Below are positions 1 through 8,902 of a stretch of 64,000 nucleotides of DNA, piece after piece. Each line of letters starts with the position of its first letter. Position 1 is the stretch's first letter. The notes beneath the pieces are model-generated. The model was not told where the DNA came from and made no database searches. It worked only from the letters and a program-made list of their open reading frames with translations. The position numbers were made by a program, and so were the translations under genes. Origin of the DNA: an uncultured Pelagibacteraceae bacterium (GTDB lineage: Bacteria > Pseudomonadota > Alphaproteobacteria > Pelagibacterales > Pelagibacteraceae); contig CACFYB010000003.1 in NCBI GenBank assembly GCA_902570425.1, positions 1 to 64,000 of the forward strand, read 5' to 3'.

Positions 1-2
1 CT

Positions 3-566
3 ATTTTTTTACTAATTAATAATTGCGCTGGTGTTTCGTCCTCTGGAGTTTTTGGCACAGGAGTGAGTATAGCATTTGATCCTAGATCAGTTGGCACACA
101 AATTGATGACTCCATCATGCAAAAAAACTTGTCTGCTAGAATTCTTTTATTGGATAAAAGATATTTTTTATCAATTAACTCAAAAGTTCTTGATGGAAGA
201 ATATTTATTACAGGAAAAGTTGATAATGCAGAGGAAAAACTTCAAATTACCAAGATGGCTTGGGAAACTAAAGGAGCTAGATCAGTAAGGAACGATATCA
301 GAATAAAAGAAAAATTTGATTTAAAACAATCAGCAAAAGATATTTTAATTACATCTCAGTTGAGAACATCTATGATTGTCAATAAAAATATAAAAGCTAC
401 AAATTATCAGATAGATACTTACAAAAATAAAATTTATATTTATGGAATAGCCATTACTTCAGATGAAAAAAATGAAGTCATTAATGAAGCTAAACAAATT
501 TTAGATGTTGATGATGTAATAGCTAGTATTCTTTTAGTTGATAATTTAAGAGTTCAAAAAAATTAA
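3..566 (+). CDS. BON-domain outer-membrane lipoprotein (DolP/YraP-like), 5' truncated
   Basis: The reading frame is open from the window edge and starts upstream of it. A GTG at position 63 is not the true start, because residues encoded before it (LLINNCAGV around 12-35) look like the end of a lipoprotein signal peptide with its Cys, followed by the DPRSVGTQIDD block typical of DolP/YraP. Two BON domains follow. DolP-family proteins sit on the inner face of the outer membrane, bind anionic phospholipid and support envelope integrity. The lipobox is unusual, with Asn at positions -1 and -2 from the Cys, so lipidation is likely but not certain. The stop codon shares four bases with the stop of the convergent malic enzyme gene. 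Confidence 0.8.
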   Translation: MFLLINNCAGVSSSGVFGTGVSIAFDPRSVGTQIDDSIMQKNLSARILLLDKRYFLSINSKVLDGRIFITGKVDNAEEKLQITKMAWETKGARSVRNDIRIKEKFDLKQSAKDILITSQLRTSMIVNKNIKATNYQIDTYKNKIYIYGIAITSDEKNEVINEAKQILDVDDVIASILLVDNLRVQKN

Positions 567-2848
567 TTTTTTTTATAATCAATTACGTCAGCAGAGTAAG
601 CTGCGATTGATGCTAGATTAATTATTTCAGATGTAGAGCTCCTTAGAGGTGCTATTTCAATCGGCAATCCTAAACCAATCAATAATGGTCCAATTACCTT
701 TGCTCTGCTCATAGATTTGATCATTTTGTAGGAAATTGCTGCACTATGTTGACTAGGCATTATTAAAACATTTGAATTCCCGACAATTTCAGAGAAAGGA
801 TAAAGTTCTTTATATATCTCCTCTAGTGCAACATCAGGCTGCATTTCTCCATCAAATTTAAAATCAACTTTATCTTTTTTTAAAATTTCTACAGCATCAC
901 TTAGTCTTTTTGTTCTATCAGTTGCTGGCTCACCAAAAGTTGAATGAGATAAAAATGCAATTTTTGGATCAAACCCAAATAGTCTCACAACTCTAGCAGC
1001 TGATTTTGCCATCTCTGCTAGTTGTTTTGCGTCTGGATACTCTATGACTGATGTATCACAAATAAATATTGTTTTACCTCTATTTACAACTAAATTTAAG
1101 CCAAACATTATTTCTCCTTCTCTAGGATCAACAACTTTAACAATTTTTTCTAATGATGAGGAATATCTTCTTGTGTTTCCTGTTACCATCGCATCAGCAT
1201 CTCCACATGCGACCATGCAAGATGACCAAATCACTCTGTCATTTCTAATTAACCTATCACAATCCCACTCAAGCATACCTTTTTCTCTTTGGAGTTTTTT
1301 GAATAAATATTTAACGTATTTTTCTCTTTTTGCGCTGTCTTTTGAATTAATAATTTTGATATCAAAATTTTCATTATAACCAATCTTTTTAATCTGACTT
1401 TTAATTAATTCCTCTTTTCCAACTAAAATTGGTATACCTAGTTTTGAATTTTTAAATGCTATTGCTGCTTTAAGTGTATTTTCATCTTCACCATCAGCAA
1501 AAACAACTCTTTTTTGCTTCTTTTTAATATAATTATTAACCCCTTGTATGATCGTAACTGTTGGATCTAATCTTTGTTTAAGTTGTTCTTTATAGTTATC
1601 AAAATCTTTTATTTCAATTCTTGCTACACCAGTATCAATAGCAGCTTTAGCTACAGCTGCTGGAATTACACTAATTAATCTTGGATCAAATGTTGATGGA
1701 ATTATATAATCTTTTCCATAATGAGGTCTTTCACCTCCCATTGCCGCAACAACTTCATCTGGTACATCCTCTTTAGCTAGATTAGCAATAGCATGTGCAG
1801 CTGCTATTTTCATTTCCTCATTGATTGTTTTTGATCTGACATCTAATGCTCCTCTAAAGATATAAGGAAAACCTATTAAGTTATTTACCTGATTAGGATA
1901 ATCGGATCTACCAGTTGCAATGATTGCATCGTCTCTTACTTCTTCAATCTCTTCAGGTGTAATTTCTGGATCTGGATTGGCACAAGCAAATATAATTGGG
2001 TTCTTCCCCATTTTTTTTACCATTTCTTTTGTTAAAGCCCCTTTAGCTGACAATCCTAAAAATACATCAGCATTTTTTATTGCATCATCAAGAGTTCTAT
2101 TTTTAGTTTCAATTGCATGACTAGATTTCCATTGGTTTAAATTATCTCTTCCTCTAAAAATAACTCCTTTTCTATCAATCATAGTAATATTCTTTTGGGG
2201 AACACCACTTTTTTTAAATAAATTAGTACAAGCCATTGCTGATGCACCAGCACCATTTACTACAATTTTCACTTGATCAATTTTTTTTTTACTTATGTCT
2301 AAGGCGTTTATTAAAGCAGCTGTTGTAATTATTGCAGTTCCATGTTGATCATCATGAAAGACAGGAATATCTAAAATTTCTTTTAATTTTTCCTCAATAA
2401 TAAAACAATCAGGAGCAGCTATATCTTCAAGATTTATGCCTCCAAAACTTGGTGCAAAATTTTTTATACTATTAATTATTTCACTCGTTTCTGATGAATC
2501 AATCTCTAAATCAATAGAATCTATGTCTGCAAATCTTTTAAATAAAACTGCTTTACCTTCCATTACTGGTTTTGATGCTAGTGCACCTAAATTTCCCATA
2601 CCTAAAATTGCTGAGCCATTACTTATGACTGCAACTAAATTTCCTTTACTAGTATAATCAAAAGCGGCTTCTGGATTATTGCTTATTGCTCTGACAGGCG
2701 CAGCAACTCCTGGTGAGTAAGCTAAAGCAAGATCTCTTTTTGTGGTCATATTTTTTGACGAAGAGATTTCAATCTTTCCAGGTTTCTTATAACTATGAAA
2801 GTCTAGAGCTTCTTTGTCAGTGTAATGATCAATTTTTGTTTTTTTCAT
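563..2848 (-). CDS. maeB: NADP-dependent malic enzyme with phosphotransacetylase-like C-terminus
   Basis: The 761-residue product matches the usual MaeB length (about 760). It catalyses oxidative decarboxylation of malate to pyruvate with NADP+. The N-terminal half carries the malic-enzyme signature LAYSPGVAAPVRAI (residues 42-55) and a nucleotide-binding GAGASAMACTNLF motif near 200. From about residue 430 a phosphotransacetylase-like domain follows (RVVFADGEDENTLKAA, later SNVLIMPSQHSAAISYK). In this family that domain is mainly regulatory and is not taken as an active Pta. The gene is monocistronic, divergent from murJ and convergent with the BON lipoprotein gene. It probably feeds pyruvate and NADPH to the pyruvate dehydrogenase encoded later in the window. 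Confidence 0.95.
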   Translation of the reverse strand: MKKTKIDHYTDKEALDFHSYKKPGKIEISSSKNMTTKRDLALAYSPGVAAPVRAISNNPEAAFDYTSKGNLVAVISNGSAILGMGNLGALASKPVMEGKAVLFKRFADIDSIDLEIDSSETSEIINSIKNFAPSFGGINLEDIAAPDCFIIEEKLKEILDIPVFHDDQHGTAIITTAALINALDISKKKIDQVKIVVNGAGASAMACTNLFKKSGVPQKNITMIDRKGVIFRGRDNLNQWKSSHAIETKNRTLDDAIKNADVFLGLSAKGALTKEMVKKMGKNPIIFACANPDPEITPEEIEEVRDDAIIATGRSDYPNQVNNLIGFPYIFRGALDVRSKTINEEMKIAAAHAIANLAKEDVPDEVVAAMGGERPHYGKDYIIPSTFDPRLISVIPAAVAKAAIDTGVARIEIKDFDNYKEQLKQRLDPTVTIIQGVNNYIKKKQKRVVFADGEDENTLKAAIAFKNSKLGIPILVGKEELIKSQIKKIGYNENFDIKIINSKDSAKREKYVKYLFKKLQREKGMLEWDCDRLIRNDRVIWSSCMVACGDADAMVTGNTRRYSSSLEKIVKVVDPREGEIMFGLNLVVNRGKTIFICDTSVIEYPDAKQLAEMAKSAARVVRLFGFDPKIAFLSHSTFGEPATDRTKRLSDAVEILKKDKVDFKFDGEMQPDVALEEIYKELYPFSEIVGNSNVLIMPSQHSAAISYKMIKSMSRAKVIGPLLIGLGLPIEIAPLRSSTSEIINLASIAAYSADVIDYKKN

Positions 2849-2898
2849 TTATGTTAATTAGGTGTACAAATGGGGTAAAATTAAGACTAATATGATTT

Positions 2899-4428
2899 AT
2901 GAATTTAATTAAGTCAACAGGGACTTTTGGATTTTATACCACAATCAGTAGAATTCTTGGGTATTTAAGGGATATTCTAATAGCAATTTTTTTAGGTACA
3001 AGTTTAATTGCGGATGCTTTTTTTGTTGCATTTAGAATTCCAAATACTTTTAGAAGATTGTTTGCAGAAGGAACTTTCAATGCAGCATTTGTACCAAGCT
3101 ATACCTCTGAATTATCAAATGGAAAAAAAAAATCACTTAAATTTGCTGACCAAATTTTTAATCTCCTATTTATAAGTTTGTTTTTTTTAGTTTTGGTCAT
3201 AGAAATATTTATGCCTGCCTTTGTAAGGCTAATTGCTCCTGGATTTATTGGAGATATTGAAAAGATAGAATTAGCTGTTTCTTTAACAAGAATAACTTTT
3301 CCATTTTTGATTTTTGTATGCCTTGCCTCTTTTTTTTCTGCAATTTTAAATTCACATGATAAATTTGCTGCTGCTTCTGCCGCACCTATCATTTTAAATT
3401 TAATCTTAATAGGTATTTTATTTTTTGGAAAATTATTGGGCGATGATATTGTTTATTTTCTTTCTTATGGAGTCTCTATTGCAGGCTTTTTACAATTAAT
3501 TTTCTTATATTATTTTGTAAAGAAGTATTATTCATTTAAATTTAAATTTAATTTTAAAATTACAAAATCAGTTAAACTATTCTTTAAAAAGTTATTGCCT
3601 AGTATTTTTTCTTCAGGAGTTACTCAAGTAAATATACTTATAGGAACAATAATTGCATCTTTTCAGGCGAGTGCTGTTTCTTATCTATACTATGCAGATA
3701 GAATTTATCAAATTAACTTAGCAATTGCAGGTATTGCAATTGGGGTCGTTATTTTACCTAAGTTATCAAAATATGTGAAATTAAATAAAAAAAATAAAAT
3801 TTCTTTTATTCAAAACAAAGCTTTGGAATTAAGTATGTTTTTAAGTTTACCAGCAACTTTAGCACTTATGATTGGTGCAGAAGAAATAGTTTCTGCTTTA
3901 TTTGGCTACGGATCTTTTAATGAGGAGTCGGTTCAAAATTCTGCTAAAGCCCTATATTTTTTTGCTCTTGGTCTACCTGCATTTGCATTAATAAAAGTTT
4001 TTTCAAGTTTCTTTTTTGCTAATCATGATACAAAAACTCCTTTTTTTATTTCTTTAATTTCTGTAATTCTAAATATCACAATAAGTCTTTATTATTTTAG
4101 AAGTATTGGATTTATAATTATTCCAATAGCAACGACAATTTCATCATGGTTTAACGCAATCATTTTATTTATTTTTTTAAGAAATCAAAATCTATTTTAT
4201 TTTAACAAAACTTTTTTAGAAAAATTTTTTAAGATTATTTTTGCTTCGATACTAATGAGTTTATCTTTTAAATATTTTATTATTTTATTTGAAAATAAAT
4301 TAGTTTTTGAATACAACTTCAAATTAGTTTATTTAATATTATCTGTATTATTTGGCTTAATTTTGTATTTATTGATAACCATTTTTATCAAAGCTTTTAA
4401 TTTTAAAGATCTTAAATTAAAGTATTAA
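2899..4428 (+). CDS. murJ: Lipid II flippase MurJ
   Basis: The 509-residue hydrophobic protein has the MurJ/MviN N-terminal signature: STGTFGFYTTISRILGYLRD, then LIADAFFVAFRIPNTFRRLFAEGTFNAAFVP. About 14 membrane segments can be traced, matching the E. coli protein (511 residues). MurJ flips undecaprenyl-pyrophosphate-linked lipid II across the inner membrane for peptidoglycan synthesis. The conserved basic residues of the first loops are present (Arg-Ile-Leu-Gly and RIPNTFRRLFAEG). The trpS start lies three bases after its stop, so the two are probably co-transcribed. uppP, which supplies the undecaprenyl carrier, lies at the other end of the window. Confidence 0.95.
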   Translation: MNLIKSTGTFGFYTTISRILGYLRDILIAIFLGTSLIADAFFVAFRIPNTFRRLFAEGTFNAAFVPSYTSELSNGKKKSLKFADQIFNLLFISLFFLVLVIEIFMPAFVRLIAPGFIGDIEKIELAVSLTRITFPFLIFVCLASFFSAILNSHDKFAAASAAPIILNLILIGILFFGKLLGDDIVYFLSYGVSIAGFLQLIFLYYFVKKYYSFKFKFNFKITKSVKLFFKKLLPSIFSSGVTQVNILIGTIIASFQASAVSYLYYADRIYQINLAIAGIAIGVVILPKLSKYVKLNKKNKISFIQNKALELSMFLSLPATLALMIGAEEIVSALFGYGSFNEESVQNSAKALYFFALGLPAFALIKVFSSFFFANHDTKTPFFISLISVILNITISLYYFRSIGFIIIPIATTISSWFNAIILFIFLRNQNLFYFNKTFLEKFFKIIFASILMSLSFKYFIILFENKLVFEYNFKLVYLILSVLFGLILYLLITIFIKAFNFKDLKLKY

Positions 4429-4431
4429 ATT

Positions 4432-5433
4432 ATGGGAAAAAAAATATTTTCAGGTGTTCAGCCTACTGGAAATCTTCATTTAGGAAATTATTTAGGTGCA
4501 ATTAAAAATTTTGTTGAACTTAATAATGATAAACATAATCATTGTATATTTTGCGTGGTGGATCTTCATGCAATAACAACAAAACAAGACCCAAAAGAAT
4601 TAAGAAATAATATTCGTGAAACATTGGCCTCATTTTTAGCCAGTGGAATTAACCCAAAAAGAAGTATTATTTTTAATCAATCAAGAGTAAGTGCCCACTC
4701 AGAAGCAGCTTGGATACTAAGTTGTACAGCAAGAACTGGTTGGTTGAGTAGAATGACGCAATTTAAGGAAAAAGCTGGTAAAGATAAAGAAAAAGCTAGT
4801 GTAGGGTTATACTCTTATCCAGTTTTAATGGCAGCAGATATTTTGTTGTATGATTCTACGCATGTTCCAGTTGGTGACGATCAGAAACAACATTTGGAGC
4901 TTTGCAGAGATATTGCACAAAGATTTAATAGTGATTTTGAAGTAGAAGATTTTTTTAAAGTGCCTGAACCAATAATTCAAAAAGAATTTTCTAGAATTAT
5001 GAGTCTTAAAGATGGGACAAAAAAAATGAGTAAATCGGAATTATCAGATTTAAGTAGAATTAATTTAACTGATGATGCAGATCAGATCATTAATAAAATT
5101 AAAAAAGCAAAAACAGACTCTTTTCCAATGCCCTCAAGTAAAGAAGAATTAAAAGACAGACCGGAAGCAAAAAATTTAATGGGTATTTATTCTAATTTAA
5201 TAAATTCAACTTTAGAGAAAACTATTATTGATTTTTCTGGTAAAAATTTTTCAGAATTTAAAAATAGCCTTTCGCAAGTATTAGTTGAGAAAATAGTGCC
5301 AATATCAGAAGAGATAAAAAAGTTATTAACAGAAAAAAATTATTTAGATAAAATTCTTCAGGATGGACATGAAAAAGCCAACGAAATTGCCTCTGAAAAA
5401 GTTAAAAAGATTCATGAAATAGTGGGTTTTTAA
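4432..5433 (+). CDS. trpS: Tryptophanyl-tRNA synthetase
   Basis: The 333-residue class I aminoacyl-tRNA synthetase has the family length (334 in E. coli). The HIGH-type motif is [10 protein letters not shown] (residues 13-22) within [15 protein letters not shown], and the KMSKS loop is intact (KKMSKSELS near 197). The DDQKQHLEL segment, which helps form the Trp/ATP pocket, is present. It charges tRNA-Trp with tryptophan in the cytoplasm. The gene starts three bases after murJ, so no separate promoter is expected. Confidence 0.97.
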   Translation: MGKKIFSGVQPTGNLHLGNYLGAIKNFVELNNDKHNHCIFCVVDLHAITTKQDPKELRNNIRETLASFLASGINPKRSIIFNQSRVSAHSEAAWILSCTARTGWLSRMTQFKEKAGKDKEKASVGLYSYPVLMAADILLYDSTHVPVGDDQKQHLELCRDIAQRFNSDFEVEDFFKVPEPIIQKEFSRIMSLKDGTKKMSKSELSDLSRINLTDDADQIINKIKKAKTDSFPMPSSKEELKDRPEAKNLMGIYSNLINSTLEKTIIDFSGKNFSEFKNSLSQVLVEKIVPISEEIKKLLTEKNYLDKILQDGHEKANEIASEKVKKIHEIVGF

Positions 5434-5485
5434 TTATTTTTCATTAACAAGTTTCAATTTCTAAATTATTGATTATATATAATTT

Positions 5486-6025
5486 ATGTTCGTTCAAACT
5501 GAAACCACGCCAAATCCTAACTCATTAAAATTTTTACCTGGCAAAATAGTATCTAATCACGGGTCATTTGAAATAACAAAAAAAGATGAAACCAATAATG
5601 AATTGGTAAGAAATTTGTTATCAATCAATGGTATAGAAGGTATTTTTTTGAGTAGAGATTTTATATCAATAAATAAAAATGATAATGTCACTTGGGAAGA
5701 GGTTAAACATATCATTATTTCATTAATAAATGATTTTTATTCCTCAGGCAAAGAATGTGTTATTGAAAAAGACTTAAATGAAGACTTTAAAAATTTAGAG
5801 GAAATAGAAAAAAAAATTGTCCAAATATTAGATCAAAAAATAAGACCTGCAGTTGCAAGAGATGGAGGAGATATTAAATTTAAAGAATTTAAAGATGGAG
5901 TGGTTAAAGTTCAACTTCAGGGAAGTTGTTCAGGTTGCCCTAGTTCTACTATGACTTTAAAACAAGGTGTACAAAATTTGCTAACCCACTATTTGCCGGA
6001 AGTTAAAAAAGTTGAAGCAATATAA
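5486..6025 (+). CDS. Nfu-type iron-sulfur carrier protein
   Basis: The 179-residue protein has an N-terminal Nfu_N domain (FVQTETTPNPNSLKFLPG, residues 2-19). A C-terminal NifU-like domain (about 105-179) holds the cluster-binding CxxC as GSCSGCPSST. Proteins of this layout accept [4Fe-4S] clusters and deliver them to client enzymes. Likely clients in this window include MiaB, FdxA, GltD and the GlpC-like protein. It differs from E. coli NfuA, which has a degenerate A-type N-terminal domain, and resembles alphaproteobacterial and mitochondrial Nfu instead. A TATATAAT stretch just upstream may serve as its promoter -10. The Bax-like gene follows after one base. Confidence 0.92.
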   Translation: MFVQTETTPNPNSLKFLPGKIVSNHGSFEITKKDETNNELVRNLLSINGIEGIFLSRDFISINKNDNVTWEEVKHIIISLINDFYSSGKECVIEKDLNEDFKNLEEIEKKIVQILDQKIRPAVARDGGDIKFKEFKDGVVKVQLQGSCSGCPSSTMTLKQGVQNLLTHYLPEVKKVEAI

Positions 6026-6026
6026 A

Positions 6027-7082
6027 ATGAAAAAAAAAATAAAAGTTTTAAAATTTTTTGATGAAAAAAATATAGGTTCACTACCTAGAATTTTTTTAAG
6101 TAGTTTGCTGGTACTATTTTTTTTCTATGCTGCGCCCCATATAATAGAGATGAGAAATTCTGAAAGTTACCAAAATAATTCAAAAAAAATTTTGGCTTAT
6201 ACGCTTAATAATGATGGAAATAACTTAGAGGACTCTGATAAAGTTTTAAATGAAAACGATTTATTAAGAGATATTTTTAGTCTGAATGATTTAGAAACAG
6301 ACACAGTGAGATTGAACGCCTCAACTATTAAACAATTATTCGAGGATACAAATTATTCTCTTAAGGATGTTAGAGAAAAGAAATTAGTTAAACCAGTAGC
6401 CTTAACACTTTTGCCCGCAGAGATTAAAATGATTGAGAGTACAAAACAAAGAAAAGATTTTTTCATTCAAATTGTTCTACCATTAATTCTTCAAGAAAAT
6501 AATAATATTAGAATAGATAGAAAAACACTTTTTAGTATAATAAACAAAAATAATAATACTGATTTAGAAAAAAAGTGGCTTGAAAAAAAATATAAACAGT
6601 ACGGAGTAACTTCAAAAGATCTTTCTACTTTAAAAATAAGAATGGATGAAATTCCAGTTTCATTGGCTATTGCACAAGCAGCAAAAGAAACTGGCTGGGG
6701 AACCTCAAGATTTGCTCAAGAGGGAAATGCATTATTTGGACAATGGACTTGGTCAGGCGAAGGACTTAAACCTAAAGATGCAGATAAGAGTGAAGGTCAT
6801 AAAGTTATGAGATTTAACGTATTACAAGCATCAGTAAGGGCGTATCAACGAAATTTGAACACTCATTCGTCATATAGAAATTTGAGACAAGCTAGGGCAG
6901 AATTAAGAGACTCAGGCAAACCTTTAGATAGTTTAGTGCTTGTTAAATATTTAAATGAGTACGCTGAGACAGGTGAAAAATATGTTGAAGTGCTTACACA
7001 AATAATTAATCAAAATAACTTAAAAGATTTTGATGATGCAAAATTATTACCTTCTAGTATTGAGCTTGAGAGTTTAATTTAG
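6027..7082 (+). CDS. Bax-like membrane-anchored glucosaminidase
   Basis: I chose the ATG one base after the upstream stop, giving 351 residues. A TTG at 6012 would lie inside the previous gene. A short basic N-terminus and one membrane segment (about 21-36) suggest an inner-membrane anchor with a periplasmic body. The C-terminal part is a glucosaminidase-family domain (AQAAKETGWGTSRFAQEGNALFG, followed by WTWSGEG). The probable catalytic Glu is in AKETGWG, about residue 221. E. coli Bax (274 residues) has the same domain. The inferred role is cleavage of N-acetylglucosaminyl bonds in peptidoglycan. The gene ends in a four-base overlap with the convergent deacetylase gene. Confidence 0.85.
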   Translation: MKKKIKVLKFFDEKNIGSLPRIFLSSLLVLFFFYAAPHIIEMRNSESYQNNSKKILAYTLNNDGNNLEDSDKVLNENDLLRDIFSLNDLETDTVRLNASTIKQLFEDTNYSLKDVREKKLVKPVALTLLPAEIKMIESTKQRKDFFIQIVLPLILQENNNIRIDRKTLFSIINKNNNTDLEKKWLEKKYKQYGVTSKDLSTLKIRMDEIPVSLAIAQAAKETGWGTSRFAQEGNALFGQWTWSGEGLKPKDADKSEGHKVMRFNVLQASVRAYQRNLNTHSSYRNLRQARAELRDSGKPLDSLVLVKYLNEYAETGEKYVEVLTQIINQNNLKDFDDAKLLPSSIELESLI

Positions 7083-8140
7083 TCTTTTTTAATTGTAAAT
7101 TGAGTACCAAACCATCTCCATTTACCATTATCATTTAAAGAGCAATTAATCCTACCTCTTCTTGGTAAAAATTTTTCCTCAAAATTAATAGTTAAAATAT
7201 GATCTTTAAATTTTAAATTAGATTTTTTCCATTCTCCACCATCATTTGAATAACAGTTAATATTCCTAATATTTTTTTGTTCTTTAAAAAATTCTATAAT
7301 TAATTTTGGAGGATTAGAATTTTTATCTATTTTTTTTTCTTCAGGCTTTATAGATTTATATTCTAAAGGATTATAGTTAATTAGAGAATTAAATCTTTTT
7401 AATTCTCCATATTTTTCATTAATTGGAAATCTTGGTAATTCAAATTTATTTTTGTTAATATCAATTACTCCAGAATGTTGCCCAAAAGCAATTTTAAAAT
7501 TTTTTGATATGTAATCTCTCATAAATAGTGAATATTCTCCAAACGGATAGGAAAAAATTGAGGGTACATAGCCTAATTTCTTGTTAAAGATTTTTGTTGC
7601 AGTTTCAATATCGTTTATAAATATGTCATCATTCATATCAATTAAGTATTCATGTGTATGAGAGTGATGTCCTATATAGCCTAAAGTTGAATTATCTATT
7701 TCTTGTATTTCATCCCAAGTCATATAGCCTTTCTTACCAACCGGCTCAGTAGAAACAAATAATATAAATGGAATTTTATTATCTTTTAAGTATGGCCAGG
7801 CCTCGTTATAAAAAGATTTGAATCCATCATCTATTGTGATTAAAATTTTTTTTTGATTTTTAGGTTTATCAAATTCTTCTAAAAAAAGCTTAGGGTCATA
7901 AAACTCATAACCTAAATCTTTAATTATTTTCATTTGTTTATCGAATATTTCCATTCTTATATTTGTTGATGGATATTTGTTTTCATTAAAACGATGATAC
8001 ATTAATGATAAAATTCCACTATCATTAGAATAATATTTGATATTATTTTCCTGTGAATTAGAATTGACCAAATATAAAAAGTGTAGAATGAATAAACTAA
8101 TTATAGATGCTGCTAAAGATAAAATTTTTTTAATGATCAT
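7079..8140 (-). CDS. Polysaccharide deacetylase (carbohydrate esterase family 4), secreted or anchored
   Basis: The 353-residue protein starts with a basic N-terminus and a hydrophobic segment (about 5-25), so it is a signal-anchored or exported enzyme. The CE4 fold shows TIDDG (Asp104-Asp105) and the metal-binding HSHTH (159-163), the family's key Asp and two His. After about residue 240 comes a basic linker and a beta-rich C-terminal domain with two Cys that I do not recognise. The substrate is an acetylated polysaccharide, possibly peptidoglycan or a surface glycan, and cannot be read from sequence. Its 5' end overlaps the divergent tsaB gene by 53 bp, and no clear ribosome-binding site is visible. 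Confidence 0.85.
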   Translation of the reverse strand: MIIKKILSLAASIISLFILHFLYLVNSNSQENNIKYYSNDSGILSLMYHRFNENKYPSTNIRMEIFDKQMKIIKDLGYEFYDPKLFLEEFDKPKNQKKILITIDDGFKSFYNEAWPYLKDNKIPFILFVSTEPVGKKGYMTWDEIQEIDNSTLGYIGHHSHTHEYLIDMNDDIFINDIETATKIFNKKLGYVPSIFSYPFGEYSLFMRDYISKNFKIAFGQHSGVIDINKNKFELPRFPINEKYGELKRFNSLINYNPLEYKSIKPEEKKIDKNSNPPKLIIEFFKEQKNIRNINCYSNDGGEWKKSNLKFKDHILTINFEEKFLPRRGRINCSLNDNGKWRWFGTQFTIKKD

Positions 8141-8474
8141 TAATAATACTATTAATTATAGTATTACACATGAAAATACCAAAATTAATTATGAAAAATT
8201 ATCCATACTGATTGATGAATTTTTGAACAAAAAGAATATTAATTTAAAAAAAATTTCTCAAATTTATGTTAATAGAGGCCCAGGCAGCTTTGCAGGAATT
8301 AGAAATTCTCTCTCAATCGTAAAAGCTTATCATTTAGCTAATAAAATTGACTATTATTGTTTTAGTTTTGATGATTTTGACGAAAAAATCGATGTTAAAT
8401 ACGAAAATATACCAAAACTTTGTGAAAAATTAAAAGTTGAAAAGAATTTGATTAATCCTATTTACTTGAGTTAA
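8088..8474 (+). CDS. tsaB: TsaB-like subunit for tRNA threonylcarbamoyladenosine synthesis, short form
   Basis: The start at 8088 gives MNKLIIDAAKDKIFLMI, which aligns with the N-terminal ASKHA strand of TsaB. Frame-open sequence back to 8037 is ignored. The hallmark GPGSFAGIRNSLS motif (TsaB GPGSFTGLR) is present near residue 65. TsaB works with TsaD and TsaE to make t6A37 on ANN-decoding tRNAs. The product is only 128 residues, whereas TsaB is usually about 220-230. The second ASKHA half, mainly structural, appears to be missing. The rimI gene that often follows tsaB in alphaproteobacteria is absent. The fur-family gene starts eight bases later. Confidence 0.78.
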   Translation: MNKLIIDAAKDKIFLMIINNTINYSITHENTKINYEKLSILIDEFLNKKNINLKKISQIYVNRGPGSFAGIRNSLSIVKAYHLANKIDYYCFSFDDFDEKIDVKYENIPKLCEKLKVEKNLINPIYLS

Positions 8475-8482
8475 AATAAAAT

Positions 8483-8902
8483 ATGCCAGAAACAATTGAA
8501 CAAAAATGTTTGTCTAAAGGAGTTAAACTTACTGATCAAAGAAGAATTATCGCAAAAGTAATGTCAGAGTCTTCTGATCATCCAGATGTTGATGAACTTT
8601 ACAAAAGGGTGTCAAAAATTGACTCAAAAATTAGTATAGCGACTGTTTACAGAACAGTAAAATTATTTGAAGAATCTGGTATACTAACTAAACATGAGTT
8701 TAAAGGTGGCAAAGCGAGATATGAAGAGCTGAATGAAGGTCATCACGATCATCTTATTGATGTGAAAACAGGTGAAATAATAGAATTCGTTGATGAAGAA
8801 ATTGAAAATTTACAAAAAAAAGTTGCAGAAAAATACGGTTACAAATTAGTTGATCATAAACTTGAGTTATATGGTGTAAAAGTAAACTCAAAAGATGAGT
8901 AA
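8483..8902 (+). CDS. Fur-family metal-responsive repressor (Fur/Mur type)
   Basis: This 139-residue Fur-family protein has the winged helix (GVKLTDQRRIIAKVM and SIATVYRTVKLFEESG) and the metal-sensing HHDHLI motif near 92. It lacks the CxxC pair that binds structural zinc in many Fur proteins, having HLIDVKTGEIIEF instead. Alphaproteobacterial Mur/Fur proteins that sense manganese or iron look like this. It is distinct from the Irr-type protein encoded near 23.7 kb. The position between tsaB and miaB is the standard alphaproteobacterial location of this regulator. Its last eight bases overlap miaB. Whether it senses Mn or Fe cannot be decided here. Confidence 0.9.
   Translation: MPETIEQKCLSKGVKLTDQRRIIAKVMSESSDHPDVDELYKRVSKIDSKISIATVYRTVKLFEESGILTKHEFKGGKARYEELNEGHHDHLIDVKTGEIIEFVDEEIENLQKKVAEKYGYKLVDHKLELYGVKVNSKDE

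Noticed and set aside
1044..1379. 111-residue frame opposite maeB, and similar antisense frames elsewhere
   Set aside because: They lie wholly inside well-supported genes on the other strand, have no recognisable domain and no ribosome-binding site. They are shadows of the coding frame.
563..1560. Separate phosphotransacetylase gene
   Set aside because: The Pta-like part is continuous with the malic enzyme reading frame, which is the normal MaeB architecture.
3120..3135. Long A or T runs inside genes as possible frameshift sites
   Set aside because: Homopolymer runs are frequent throughout this AT-rich DNA and the reading frames continue without a break.
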